From: Ignavibacteriaceae bacterium
Lineage (GTDB): Bacteria > Bacteroidota > Ignavibacteria > Ignavibacteriales > Ignavibacteriaceae
DNA: 64,000 nucleotides
Direction of reading: 5' to 3'
Assembly (NCBI GenBank): GCA_008933765.1
Contig: WBUK01000006.1
Span: 62,001-126,000, forward strand
A program made the position numbers and the translations under genes. Shown here piece by piece: positions 16,508 to 26,091 of the stretch (its first letter is position 1; the number at the start of each line of letters is the position of its first letter). Under the pieces are notes generated by a model that did no database searches, was not told the DNA's origin, and worked only from the letters and a program-made list of their open reading frames with translations.

Positions 16508-16545
16508 TGCCCGTTGATCCTTCGGGATGACGGGCATTTTTTTAT
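16508..16545 (+). terminator. Strong terminator of the microprotein transcript
   Basis: TGCCCGTTGATCC pairs with GGATGACGGGCA around a TTCG loop and is followed by seven or more T. Just before it, AGGTGA (16451-16456) pairs with TCACCT (16493-16498) around an inner CTCT/AGAG hairpin, so the 3' untranslated region is well structured. Confidence 0.9.
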
Positions 16546-16732
16546 TTTTACTCCATGAATTTTATCCTTACCACTTCAAATTTTACCCATATCGCTAAAA
16601 TTTTATTTTCACCGGTTAATTTTTACTTGTATCATTCCTTTAACATTAGTAATTTATACTCCTTTATTATAATATTCCGATTCCGGCATTGAATTCAACT
16701 CATCCTAATTAAAATACAGAGGAACATTTTTT

Positions 16733-18640
16733 ATGAACGAAGTGAATACCAACGGAAAGTTGGAGGGAGATGTTTATTACCCCTCCCAAGAAGTGATCGA
16801 AAAATCTTACACAAAAGATTATGATTCGATGTATAAAAGATCAATTGAAGAACCGGAAAAATTCTGGGACGAAATGGCTCGGGAGTATTACTGGTCAAAA
16901 CCCTGGGATAAAGTACTTGATGATTCTAACCCTCCATTTTTCAAGTGGTTTGTCGGTGGAAAAACGAATATTGTTTCCAACGCAATCGACCGGCACCTGA
17001 CCACCTACCGTAAAAACAAATTAGCCTTGATTTGGGAGAGCGAAGCCGGCGATGAAGTCCGCACTTTCTCATATTACGCACTAAACCGTGAAGTAACCCG
17101 ATTTGCTAATATTCTGAAAGGTATGGGGGTTAAAAAAGGGGATATAGTAACCATCTATATGCCCAGAATACCGGAACTTCAGTTTGCGATGTTGGCGTGC
17201 GCAAAAATTGGTGCTGCACATTCGGTTGTATATGGTGGGTTCAGCGTTGAATCGCTCGCTGAAAGAATTGAAGACGCACGCAGTAAAGTATTAATTACCG
17301 CCGACGGTGGATTTATGCGGGGCAAAATTGTGAATCTGAAACAAATTGCCAACGAAGCAATAGCCCGCCAAGGCACCATTGAACATGTTGTTGTGGTAAA
17401 AAGAACCGGGCACGATGTTCACATGGAACAGGGGCGTGACTATTGGTACCATGATTTGTTAGGCATGCCGATCATCAACCAACCGTGCGAAACTGAACAG
17501 ATGGATGCCGAAGACCTCCTTTATGTTCTTTACACTTCAGGCACTACGGGCAAACCGAAAGGGGTTATTCACACGCACGGTGGCTACATGGTTTTCATTT
17601 CGGCAACTTACAAATACATTTTTGACATAAACGATGAAGACCGCTACTGGTGCGCAGCCGACCCGGGCTGGGTAACAGGGCACAGCTACATCGTTTACGG
17701 TCCCCTCATTCAGGGCGCAACAAGCTTTATGTACGAGGGTGCGCCTAACTTCCCCTATCCGAACAGATGGTGGAAAATGATCGAAAAATACGGAATTACA
17801 GTGCTTTACGCCGCACCAACAGCGATAAGAGGTCTGATGCGCTTCGGCGATGCTTGGCCCAACAGACACGACCTCTCTTCACTTAGATTGCTCGGAAGTG
17901 TCGGTGAGCCGATAAACCCCGAAGCCTGGAAATGGTATTATGAGGTGATCGGAAGATCGAAATGCCCGATTGTGGATACATGGTGGCAGACTGAAACCGG
18001 CGGTATTATGATTTCTGCACTGCCGACAACACCGCTTAAACCCGGAAGTGCTACCCGTCCGTTCTTTGGGATCCAAGCCGATGTTTACGATCTCGACGGA
18101 AAACCCACCGCCCCGGGCGAAGAGGGGCTGTTGGTGGTAACAAAACCATGGCCCGGTTTAATGAGGGGGATTCTTCACGATCCGGAAAGATACAAACAGC
18201 AATACTTCGGAAAATTCACCACTGCTTATGAAGCCGGTGACGCTGCAAGGAAGGATAAAGACGGCTATTTCTGGGTGATCGGAAGGCTGGATGATGTTAT
18301 TAAAGTAAGCGGTTACAGGCTCGGTACCGCCGAGATTGAATCGGCATTAGTTTCCCACCCGGCGGTTTCTGAAGCGGCGGCTATTGGGTTGCCTCACGAT
18401 GTTAAAGGGCACGCAATTCATGTTTATGTTGTTCTAAAGGAAGGGTTCTCTGAAACAGAAACGCTCGGCGAAGAGCTGAAAAAGCATGTTGACCACGAAA
18501 TCGGACCAATTGCCAGACCGGAAAAGATTGAAATTATGAGTTCTCTTCCGAAAACAAGGTCGGGTAAGATAATGCGCAGGCTTCTTAGGGCACGGGCGCT
18601 CGGGCAACCTGAAGGAGATAAAAGCACTTTGGAAGAATAA
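16733..18640 (+). CDS. acsA: Acetyl-CoA synthetase (AMP-forming)
   Basis: The enzyme makes acetyl-CoA from acetate, ATP and CoA through acetyl-AMP. The 635-aa product has the adenylate-forming signature YTSGTTGKPKGVIHTHGGY about 265 residues in, DTWWQTETGG near the acetyl-binding tryptophan, the hinge GRLDDVIKVSGYRLGTAEIES, and the acetylatable-lysine motif PKTRSGKIMRRLLR near the end. That lysine is normally inactivated by a Pat-type acetyltransferase; GNAT domains lie nearby at 13754-15253, but a link is speculation. GAGG precedes the ATG. Length is near the usual 650. It is a single gene. Confidence 0.97.
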   Translation: MNEVNTNGKLEGDVYYPSQEVIEKSYTKDYDSMYKRSIEEPEKFWDEMAREYYWSKPWDKVLDDSNPPFFKWFVGGKTNIVSNAIDRHLTTYRKNKLALIWESEAGDEVRTFSYYALNREVTRFANILKGMGVKKGDIVTIYMPRIPELQFAMLACAKIGAAHSVVYGGFSVESLAERIEDARSKVLITADGGFMRGKIVNLKQIANEAIARQGTIEHVVVVKRTGHDVHMEQGRDYWYHDLLGMPIINQPCETEQMDAEDLLYVLYTSGTTGKPKGVIHTHGGYMVFISATYKYIFDINDEDRYWCAADPGWVTGHSYIVYGPLIQGATSFMYEGAPNFPYPNRWWKMIEKYGITVLYAAPTAIRGLMRFGDAWPNRHDLSSLRLLGSVGEPINPEAWKWYYEVIGRSKCPIVDTWWQTETGGIMISALPTTPLKPGSATRPFFGIQADVYDLDGKPTAPGEEGLLVVTKPWPGLMRGILHDPERYKQQYFGKFTTAYEAGDAARKDKDGYFWVIGRLDDVIKVSGYRLGTAEIESALVSHPAVSEAAAIGLPHDVKGHAIHVYVVLKEGFSETETLGEELKKHVDHEIGPIARPEKIEIMSSLPKTRSGKIMRRLLRARALGQPEGDKSTLEE

Positions 18641-18814
18641 GATCGTCTGTCTCAAAAGGAGGACTCTTAAAAAATGGATCAATTTAATACACAATATCAA
18701 ACTGAGACACTTTTTAAAAAACCAGACAGCGATTTTATCGGGTTTTAAGCGGTTTTTATCGGCACAATTTTTGTATGTTAATAATCATTTTTAACCAAAT
18801 ACATGAGGTTTCTT

Positions 18815-21800
18815 ATGAAGAATCGTAAACTTTTTGGATTTGTTTTAACGGCTGTACTCGTCTTTTTTATGTCGGGTTCACCCTTGTTTGCTATCGATAC
18901 GACAAGTACCGAAGCAAATCGCGGTGGCAGCGTCGTTATTCCCCCTGCGTATTTCAATAATACAGGCGGTGTAAACAGCAGTGTTGCCTATGTAACAACC
19001 AAAGACCAGGGTGTGAACAATTTAATATTTAAAGATCCCTATAACCCAAACGCAACAATAAAGACTTGGGGTGGCTCGTTCAACGGTAGGATGAACAATC
19101 AGGTTACAAAGTTTTTCTGTATTGATATCCGAAATCCGTTGGTGTTAAATCAGAATAATCCTCCTCAGTATATAGATAATGGGTTTACGCCATCGGAGAT
19201 AACATATATACTGATGAACTATTATCCGTACAGGTCTTACCCATATTCCGGTTCAATCAACCCTATCTCTAAAGAAGCGGCAGCTGTTCAGATGGCTGTT
19301 TGGCACTTCTCCGACGGGGTTGATGTAAGTACCTTAACCGGCAATAACGATATAAAAAACAGAGCTTTGCAGATCATTTCAGACGCAAACGCTAATGCTG
19401 CCGGCTTTGTTCCGGTTAAAACTTTAATTATCATCCCGGAAAATCAGAACCTGATTAGCGGGGAAACCGCTAAGTTTAGAGTAAGAGTTTTTGACGAACG
19501 GGCAAAACCGGTTGCCAATAAACAAATCAGGCTTTCTGTAAACGCCGGAACTCTTTCAACTGTTGTTACCACAACCGGCCCCAACGGTATCACACCGGAT
19601 ATCGAGCTTCGCCCCGGTAATGCAACTAACATTACTGTTACTGCTCAGGCGGATGTTATTATTCCGCAGGGAACCCGGTTTGTACATGCGACACTTCCTG
19701 ACAGATATCAGAAATTGGTGCTTGCAACACCTGTTTCAGCACAAAGAAGTGCTATGTGCGATTTCTACTGGACATCACAGGTTGACCTCAGCCTGACAAA
19801 AATTGTGGACAACGAGAACCCGCAAAACGGTGATAATATCACCTTCACCGTTACCGCTTCAAATGCGGGCCCTGCAAACGCAACCGGCGTAATAGTTACC
19901 GACTTTATGCCCGGTGGTGTTACTTATGTTTCCCATCAGGCTTCCCGCGGGACATATTTCCCAATCAACGGCACCTGGAGAATCGGCAACATTGCAAACG
20001 GCGAAAGCGTTACTCTTACTGTTACCGTTAAGGTGGATATTGCTCAGAACTACCTTTTCGATTTGGGACCCGCAACCGGGTTTAATGTTTTCACACTGGA
20101 AGATATGAACCAACCAACGGCAGATGTGCAGGGCAAGGTTGCAGTTGGTCAGGATGGATTCTTCTCCAACTTTAGTGTTGGTGATGAGCTTCCTCAATCC
20201 GGTGGTCAGACAGATGTGTTGGTTGTTGGCAGGCACCTTACTTTTGCCTCCGGTAATGTTGTCGGCGGTAATATCGTTTACGGTGCAACCGGAACCATCT
20301 CGCAGATGGTCGGTATTCCTGACGGAACAGCACGGCAAGATTCAGTTATCGATTTTCAAGCTGCAGCCGCCTATTTATCTGCTCTTTCAGCACAATTAGC
20401 CGGCTACAATGCTAACGGTAACATTAGTCTATCCGGTGTTACTCTCAGATTGATGGGGAGCGACCCTTATATGAATGTATTCAGAGTCCCTGCGGACTTT
20501 TTAAACACATCTCAGGAAATTTTCATTAATGTTCCGAACGGTTCAGTAGTTTTAGTGAATATCGATGGCGATAACCTAAGCTGGGGCGGCAACCTGATTG
20601 TTTCCGGCACACCGATTACGAACTGTATGTTCAATTTCAATGAAGCCAAAAATATTACAATTCAAGGCATCGATGTAACAGGCACCATACTTGCTCCGTC
20701 GGCTGATGTGAATTTCATCAGCGGTGTGCAGCATGGTCAGATGATCTGTAAATCTCTCTCCGGTGGTGCGCAGTATAACCTCGCTAACTTTGTAGGAAAT
20801 ATTGCGCTTGATACAACTCTTGTTAATGTAGCAGAAGTTACTGCATGCAACGAAGTTGACGGCGATTCAAGCCCGAACAACGGTGCGCAATACGAAGATG
20901 ATTTTGCAATGTGCAAATTCACCGTCCGCGGAACAAACTCCGGCGGTGGCGGTGGCGGTGCGGTTATCGGTAACTGGCAGTATATTGGTTCAGTCAGCGA
21001 CGAGCACTTCATCTGGTCGTTCATCCGTGCACAGGATGGTTCATTTATCGCCGGCACATGGGGCGGTAAAATCCTCAGAACCACGGACGAGGGACACACA
21101 TTCACCGTGCTGAACGAAGGTATGCAGGTTTCGTATATCTGGGATGTAATTCAGGCACCTGACGGCAGGTTCTTCGCTGCCACTGAAAGAGGTATCTACA
21201 CTTCTAACGATAACGGCGCCACCTGGAGTGCAACTGCAATGCCCGAGTATGATGTCAGATCTCTTGTATTAAGAGGAAACTACCTCTATGCAGGTATCTG
21301 GGGTCAGGGCGTTTACAGATCACCTGATAACGGTGCTACTTGGGAAGATGTAAGTAACGGAATGACAAACAAATCCGTTCAGGCTATCGCGGTTGACGGC
21401 AACGGTAACCTTTATACAGGTACTTTTGGCGGCGGCGTTTACAAATCGGTTGACGGCGGTGCAAACTGGGTACAAACAAGCATGAACTTCCCGTTTGTTT
21501 GGTCACTTGCTGTTACCAATTCCGGAATTGTTGCTGCCGGTACTTACGGTAATGGGCTGTATCTCTCCGCTAACGGCGGCGATACATGGCAGGTTCAGAC
21601 ACAGGGTATCATGGCTACGCACATCTACTATATAACTGCTGAAGCCGACAATTATATATTTGTTAACTCATGGAGCAACGGCATCTATCTTGCTGAAGTG
21701 GTGGCTACAGAAAGCACCGATCTTAACTGGGTAAGCATCGGTTTAACCGGTCAGAAGATCAGCACACTCCTTTACAACCAAGCGGATGGAAGCCTCTTCG

Positions 21801-22141
21801 CAACTACAACAAACGGCGGTGTCTTCAGAAACGATGCCCCGACTTCACTCAAAGGTTTGGCGGGATTGGAAATTCCGAAAGAATTTAATCTTTCGAATAA
21901 CTACCCGAACCCATTCAATCCATCAACGGTAATCGAGTTCTCGTTACCTGTTGCTGAAAAAGTTGAATTAGTGGTTTACAACATGCTCGGTGAAGTGGTT
22001 GCGAAACTTGTTTCGGGCGAACTCCCTGCAGGAACACATAAGGTTAATTTCAACGCTTCAAACCTTGCAAGCGGTATCTATCTCTACAGAATTACCGCAG
22101 GCAACAATGTTGTAACTAAAAAGATGATCCTGCAAAAATAA
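18815..22141 (+). CDS. Giant surface protein: thioester domain, choice-of-anchor A, BNR propeller, T9SS tail
   Basis: ATG at 18815 is preferred over the in-frame ATG 12 bp upstream because the upstream codon overlaps the GAGG ribosome site. Numbering below uses the longer 1112-aa form. Domains run as follows: signal peptide (to about 30); a thioester-type domain with FFCID (Cys106) and VQMAVWHFSDG (Gln163), the pair that forms an internal thioester in Gram-positive adhesins; an Ig-like region; a DUF11 repeat (about 327-412); choice-of-anchor A (about 416-665); a Gly-rich linker; BNR/sialidase-like repeats (about 720-970); and a T9SS sorting domain with NYPNPFNPSTVIEFSLP. This is likely a secreted adhesin that bonds covalently to its target. 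Confidence 0.85.
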   Translation: MKNRKLFGFVLTAVLVFFMSGSPLFAIDTTSTEANRGGSVVIPPAYFNNTGGVNSSVAYVTTKDQGVNNLIFKDPYNPNATIKTWGGSFNGRMNNQVTKFFCIDIRNPLVLNQNNPPQYIDNGFTPSEITYILMNYYPYRSYPYSGSINPISKEAAAVQMAVWHFSDGVDVSTLTGNNDIKNRALQIISDANANAAGFVPVKTLIIIPENQNLISGETAKFRVRVFDERAKPVANKQIRLSVNAGTLSTVVTTTGPNGITPDIELRPGNATNITVTAQADVIIPQGTRFVHATLPDRYQKLVLATPVSAQRSAMCDFYWTSQVDLSLTKIVDNENPQNGDNITFTVTASNAGPANATGVIVTDFMPGGVTYVSHQASRGTYFPINGTWRIGNIANGESVTLTVTVKVDIAQNYLFDLGPATGFNVFTLEDMNQPTADVQGKVAVGQDGFFSNFSVGDELPQSGGQTDVLVVGRHLTFASGNVVGGNIVYGATGTISQMVGIPDGTARQDSVIDFQAAAAYLSALSAQLAGYNANGNISLSGVTLRLMGSDPYMNVFRVPADFLNTSQEIFINVPNGSVVLVNIDGDNLSWGGNLIVSGTPITNCMFNFNEAKNITIQGIDVTGTILAPSADVNFISGVQHGQMICKSLSGGAQYNLANFVGNIALDTTLVNVAEVTACNEVDGDSSPNNGAQYEDDFAMCKFTVRGTNSGGGGGGAVIGNWQYIGSVSDEHFIWSFIRAQDGSFIAGTWGGKILRTTDEGHTFTVLNEGMQVSYIWDVIQAPDGRFFAATERGIYTSNDNGATWSATAMPEYDVRSLVLRGNYLYAGIWGQGVYRSPDNGATWEDVSNGMTNKSVQAIAVDGNGNLYTGTFGGGVYKSVDGGANWVQTSMNFPFVWSLAVTNSGIVAAGTYGNGLYLSANGGDTWQVQTQGIMATHIYYITAEADNYIFVNSWSNGIYLAEVVATESTDLNWVSIGLTGQKISTLLYNQADGSLFATTTNGGVFRNDAPTSLKGLAGLEIPKEFNLSNNYPNPFNPSTVIEFSLPVAEKVELVVYNMLGEVVAKLVSGELPAGTHKVNFNASNLASGIYLYRITAGNNVVTKKMILQK

Positions 22142-22163
22142 ACTCTTCATAAGAGACCTTAAT

Positions 22164-22200
22164 AGCCCCCGTGCAACTTTTTGTGCGGGGGCTTCTCGTT
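22164..22200 (+). terminator. Terminator of the surface-protein gene
   Basis: AGCCCCCG pairs with CGGGGGCT around a TGCAACTTTTTGTG loop region, followed by TCTCGTTTTT. Confidence 0.85.
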
Positions 22201-22206
22201 TTTAAA

Positions 22207-22285
22207 CCCACCATAAGCAGCCTTTTTTTTCACCCACCATAAGCAGCCCTTTTTTTTCACCCACCATAAGCAGCCCTTTTTCATC
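22207..22285 (+). repeat. Three tandem 26-27 bp repeats
   Basis: CCCACCATAAGCAGCC followed by a T-run occurs at 22207, 22233 and 22260. The copies differ mainly in T-run length, which suggests slippage. They lie just after a terminator and may act as further termination sites. Confidence 0.75.
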
Positions 22286-22463
22286 AGGCAGAGAGCAGCC
22301 GGCACTTAAATTATTCCACAAATTAATAATAATAGTTACCAAAAATGATAAAACCGGTAGATTAAAATCCCGGTTTATGCGAAAACAGGCTAAAAATCGA
22401 TATGGCACAAATTTTGCTTCTTATAATCAATATTTATTCATGAAATAATACGATGGTAAGAAA

Positions 22464-25400
22464 ATGGACAGAAAAAAAGTAACCATTGATGGAAATGAGG
22501 CGGCGGCGTATGTCGCGTTTCATACCAATGAAGTGATTGCGATTTATCCAATCACCCCTTCTTCCAATATGGCAGAATGGTGCGACGCCTGGGCTGCCGA
22601 AAACAAAACGAACATCTGGGGAAACACCCCATCGATTTCCGAACTCCAAAGCGAGGGCGGTGCCTCCGGTAGTGTGCACGGCGCACTTCAGACCGGCTCG
22701 TTAACCACCACCTTCACAGCCTCGCAAGGGCTTTTGCTGATGATCCCAAACATGTTCAAAATTGCGGGTGAACTAACATCCACGGTTTTCCATGTTTCCG
22801 CCCGTTCAGTGGCGGCATCGGCTCTTTCTATCTTTGGCGACCATAGTGATGTTATGGCTACCCGCTCAACCGGCTGGGGGCTGCTTTCATCCAACTCGGT
22901 TCAGGAAGTGATGGATTTTGCGCTGATCGCCCAAGCGGCTACACTGGAAGCGCGCGTTCCCTTTATTCACTTCTTCGATGGGTTCAGAACTTCTCACGAA
23001 GTTGCAAAAATTGAACAACTTACCACTTCTGATATGAAAGCGATGATCGATCAGGAGCTTGTTTTCGCTCATCGCAAAAGAGCTTTAACGCCCGATAATC
23101 CGTTCGTGCGCGGTACCGCTCAAAACCCCGATGTTTACTTCCAGGGCAGAGAAACGGTTAACCCGTTTTATATCGCGGCTCCCGATATTGTGCAAAAACA
23201 GATGGATAAATTTGCTGAACTTACAGGCAGACAATACCACCTGTTCGATTATTTCGGTGCGCCCGATGCTGAAAAAGTAATCGTGCTGATGGGTTCAGGA
23301 GCTGAAGCTGTGGAAGAAACTGTGGAATATCTGACCGAAAAAGGGGAAAAGGTCGGCGTTCTGAAAGTAAGACTTTACAGACCGTTTTCGTTAAAACATT
23401 TCATTAACGCACTGCCAAAAACCGTGAAGGTTATCGGCGTGCTTGACAGAACCAAAGAGCCGGGAGCGTCGGGAGAGCCTCTCTACTTAGATGTAGTTAA
23501 TGCTATAACGGAAACCTTCAACGACGGTGAACTGCCGTTTGACTTCCCAAAAATCTACGGCGGAAGATACGGCCTTTCATCGAAGGAATTTACACCCGCT
23601 ATGATTAAAGCGGTGTATGATGAACTCGGGAAACCTAAACCGAAGAAACACTTTACCATCGGTATTAAAGAAGATGTTACCAACTCAAGCATCGATTTTG
23701 ACCCCTCGTTCTCTGTGGAAAACCCGGACACCTTCAAAGGAAAATTCTACGGGCTTGGCGCCGACGGTACCGTGGGTGCTAACAAGAACTCGATTAAAAT
23801 CATCGGTGAAGGAACTGATTTCCACGCTCAGGGTTATTTCGTTTACGACTCGAAAAAATCAGGCTCAATGACCATTTCGCACCTCCGGTTTGGTCCTAAA
23901 AAAATTAAAGCAAGCTACCTGATTAACCGGGCTAACTTTGTTGCATGCCATCAGACAGTTTTCTTAGAAACTACGGATATGCTGCGGGATGCAGTCGAAG
24001 GTGCTGCGTTTCTGCTGAACACACCCGCCTCAAAAGAAGAGGTGTGGGATACTCTTCCTGAAAAAGTGCAACGAGACCTTATAGACAAAAAGATGAAACT
24101 TTTCATCATCGATGCTTACAAAGTTGCTAACGAAACAGGCATGGGCGGAAGAATCAACTCGATTATGCAGACCTGCTTCTTCGCTATTTCGAAGATTCTT
24201 CCGAAGGATACTGCGATCGACATGATTAAAAAAGCGATACAGAAAACATACGGTTCAAAGGGCGAGAAGATCGTTCAGATGAACTTCGATTCTGTTGATA
24301 AAACGCTTGATAACCTCTACGAAGTTGAAGTGCCAAGTGAAATAACCTCAAAATATAACATTCGTGAAGCCGTTCCTGCAGACGCACCTGATTTCATCAG
24401 AAATGTTACCGGGCAGATTATTGCCGGCTTCGGCGACGATGTTCCCGTCAGCGCTATGCCGATCGACGGAACATTCCCCTCGGGCACAACAAAATACGAA
24501 AAGCGAAACATCGCTTTGGAAGTGCCGGTTTGGGATTCCGAAATCTGTATCCAGTGTAACAAATGTGTACTTATTTGCCCCCACTCTTCGATCAGGGCAA
24601 AAATCTACAAACCCGACGAGCTTGATAAAGCACCGGCAACCTTCAAATCGATGCCTTACAAGTCGAAAGAACACGGCGAAAACCTTCTCTATTCGCTGCA
24701 GGTTGCCGTTGAAGACTGTACCGGCTGCGGGCTGTGCGTCGAGTTCTGTCCGGTTAAAAACAAGAGAGAGGTTCGCCTTAAAGCCATCAATATGGAACCG
24801 CAACTTCCGATTCGGGAAACCGAACGCGTCAACTGGGATTTCTTCCTTAACATTCCTGAGTGGGACAGAACGGACATCAAGCCGAACTCTGTGAAAGATT
24901 CTCAGTTTATGGAGCCGCTATTCGAGTTCTCAGGTGCGTGCTCAGGCTGTGGCGAAACTCCCTATGTTAAATTAGTCAGCCAGCTTTACGGCGACAGAGC
25001 AATCATCGCTAACGCAACCGGCTGCTCTTCTATCTACGGCGGGAACCTGCCAACAACTCCGTGGACAAAGAATAAAGAAGGGCGGGGACCCGCATGGTCT
25101 AACTCTCTGTTCGAAGATAACGCCGAGTTTGGTTTTGGATTCAAACTCTCTGTCGATCAGTTCAACGAGCAAGCGTGCAACCTTCTCGTGAAATTGAGAG
25201 AAAAAATCGGCGCTGATTTAGTTGATGCACTGTTAAATGCCGATCAAAAGGATGAAATGGGCATCATCGAACAGAGAGGAAGAGTTGCGGAACTTAGAGC
25301 AAAACTCGATGAACTTCAGGCTGCCGCGAAGGATGAAGATGAAAAGTTCGATTATCTGAACCTTGCCTCCATTGCTGATTATTTGGTTAAAAAATCAGTC

Positions 25401-26051
25401 TGGATTATGGGCGGTGACGGTTGGGCTTATGATATCGGTTACGGCGGTCTTGACCATGTGCTCGCCTCAGGCAAGAATGTGAATGTTCTCGTTCTTGATA
25501 CCGAGGTTTACTCCAACACCGGTGGTCAGGCTTCAAAATCGACCCCACGGGCGGCGGTTGCCAAGTTTGCAGCTGCCGGTAAACCCGCAGCAAAGAAAGA
25601 CTTGGCAATGATGGCAATGAGCTACGGAAATGTGTATGTGGCAAAGGTTGCGATGGGAGCAAACGACGCACACACTGTAAGAGCGTTCATTGAAGCAGAG
25701 GCATACGACGGTCCTTCGCTGATTATCGCTTACAGCCACTGTATCGCACACGGTATTGATATGGGCACAGCAACAAGAAATCAGAAAGCGGCGGTTGATT
25801 CAGGCTACTGGCAGCTCTTCAGGTATAATCCGGATCTGGTTGAGCAGGGTAAGAATCCGTTCGTTCTCGATTCCAAAGGCTTGAAGATACCCGTTAAGGA
25901 TTTCGCCTATATGGAAACCAGATTCAGAATGCTTACAAAAACACACCCCGAAGCGGCTGCAAAACTTATGGATGAGGCACAGGAGGATGTTCAGTCACGC
26001 TGGAAACTGTATGAAAATATGGCTTCTATGCCCGGCAGTTCAAACTCTTAA
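22464..26051 (+). CDS. nifJ: Pyruvate:ferredoxin (flavodoxin) oxidoreductase
   Basis: This single-chain PFOR interconverts pyruvate + CoA and acetyl-CoA + CO2 with ferredoxin or flavodoxin. The 1195-aa product has the usual order: domain I starting with VTIDGNEAAAYVAFHTNEV, domain II, and a ferredoxin module with two 4Fe-4S motifs (Cys695/698/701/705 and Cys752/755/758/762). The CSGCGETPYVK cluster motif comes next, then the thiamine-diphosphate site GDGWAYDIGYGGLDHV with the NTGGQASKSTP loop. Full length with no lesion. A DHOD-like gene follows 40 bp later on the same strand, so the two are probably an operon. With acsA this links acetate, acetyl-CoA and pyruvate. Confidence 0.97.
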   Translation: MDRKKVTIDGNEAAAYVAFHTNEVIAIYPITPSSNMAEWCDAWAAENKTNIWGNTPSISELQSEGGASGSVHGALQTGSLTTTFTASQGLLLMIPNMFKIAGELTSTVFHVSARSVAASALSIFGDHSDVMATRSTGWGLLSSNSVQEVMDFALIAQAATLEARVPFIHFFDGFRTSHEVAKIEQLTTSDMKAMIDQELVFAHRKRALTPDNPFVRGTAQNPDVYFQGRETVNPFYIAAPDIVQKQMDKFAELTGRQYHLFDYFGAPDAEKVIVLMGSGAEAVEETVEYLTEKGEKVGVLKVRLYRPFSLKHFINALPKTVKVIGVLDRTKEPGASGEPLYLDVVNAITETFNDGELPFDFPKIYGGRYGLSSKEFTPAMIKAVYDELGKPKPKKHFTIGIKEDVTNSSIDFDPSFSVENPDTFKGKFYGLGADGTVGANKNSIKIIGEGTDFHAQGYFVYDSKKSGSMTISHLRFGPKKIKASYLINRANFVACHQTVFLETTDMLRDAVEGAAFLLNTPASKEEVWDTLPEKVQRDLIDKKMKLFIIDAYKVANETGMGGRINSIMQTCFFAISKILPKDTAIDMIKKAIQKTYGSKGEKIVQMNFDSVDKTLDNLYEVEVPSEITSKYNIREAVPADAPDFIRNVTGQIIAGFGDDVPVSAMPIDGTFPSGTTKYEKRNIALEVPVWDSEICIQCNKCVLICPHSSIRAKIYKPDELDKAPATFKSMPYKSKEHGENLLYSLQVAVEDCTGCGLCVEFCPVKNKREVRLKAINMEPQLPIRETERVNWDFFLNIPEWDRTDIKPNSVKDSQFMEPLFEFSGACSGCGETPYVKLVSQLYGDRAIIANATGCSSIYGGNLPTTPWTKNKEGRGPAWSNSLFEDNAEFGFGFKLSVDQFNEQACNLLVKLREKIGADLVDALLNADQKDEMGIIEQRGRVAELRAKLDELQAAAKDEDEKFDYLNLASIADYLVKKSVWIMGGDGWAYDIGYGGLDHVLASGKNVNVLVLDTEVYSNTGGQASKSTPRAAVAKFAAAGKPAAKKDLAMMAMSYGNVYVAKVAMGANDAHTVRAFIEAEAYDGPSLIIAYSHCIAHGIDMGTATRNQKAAVDSGYWQLFRYNPDLVEQGKNPFVLDSKGLKIPVKDFAYMETRFRMLTKTHPEAAAKLMDEAQEDVQSRWKLYENMASMPGSSNS

Positions 26052-26091
26052 ACGCTAAAGGATAAAATAACCTGATTTTAAGGAAAATAAA

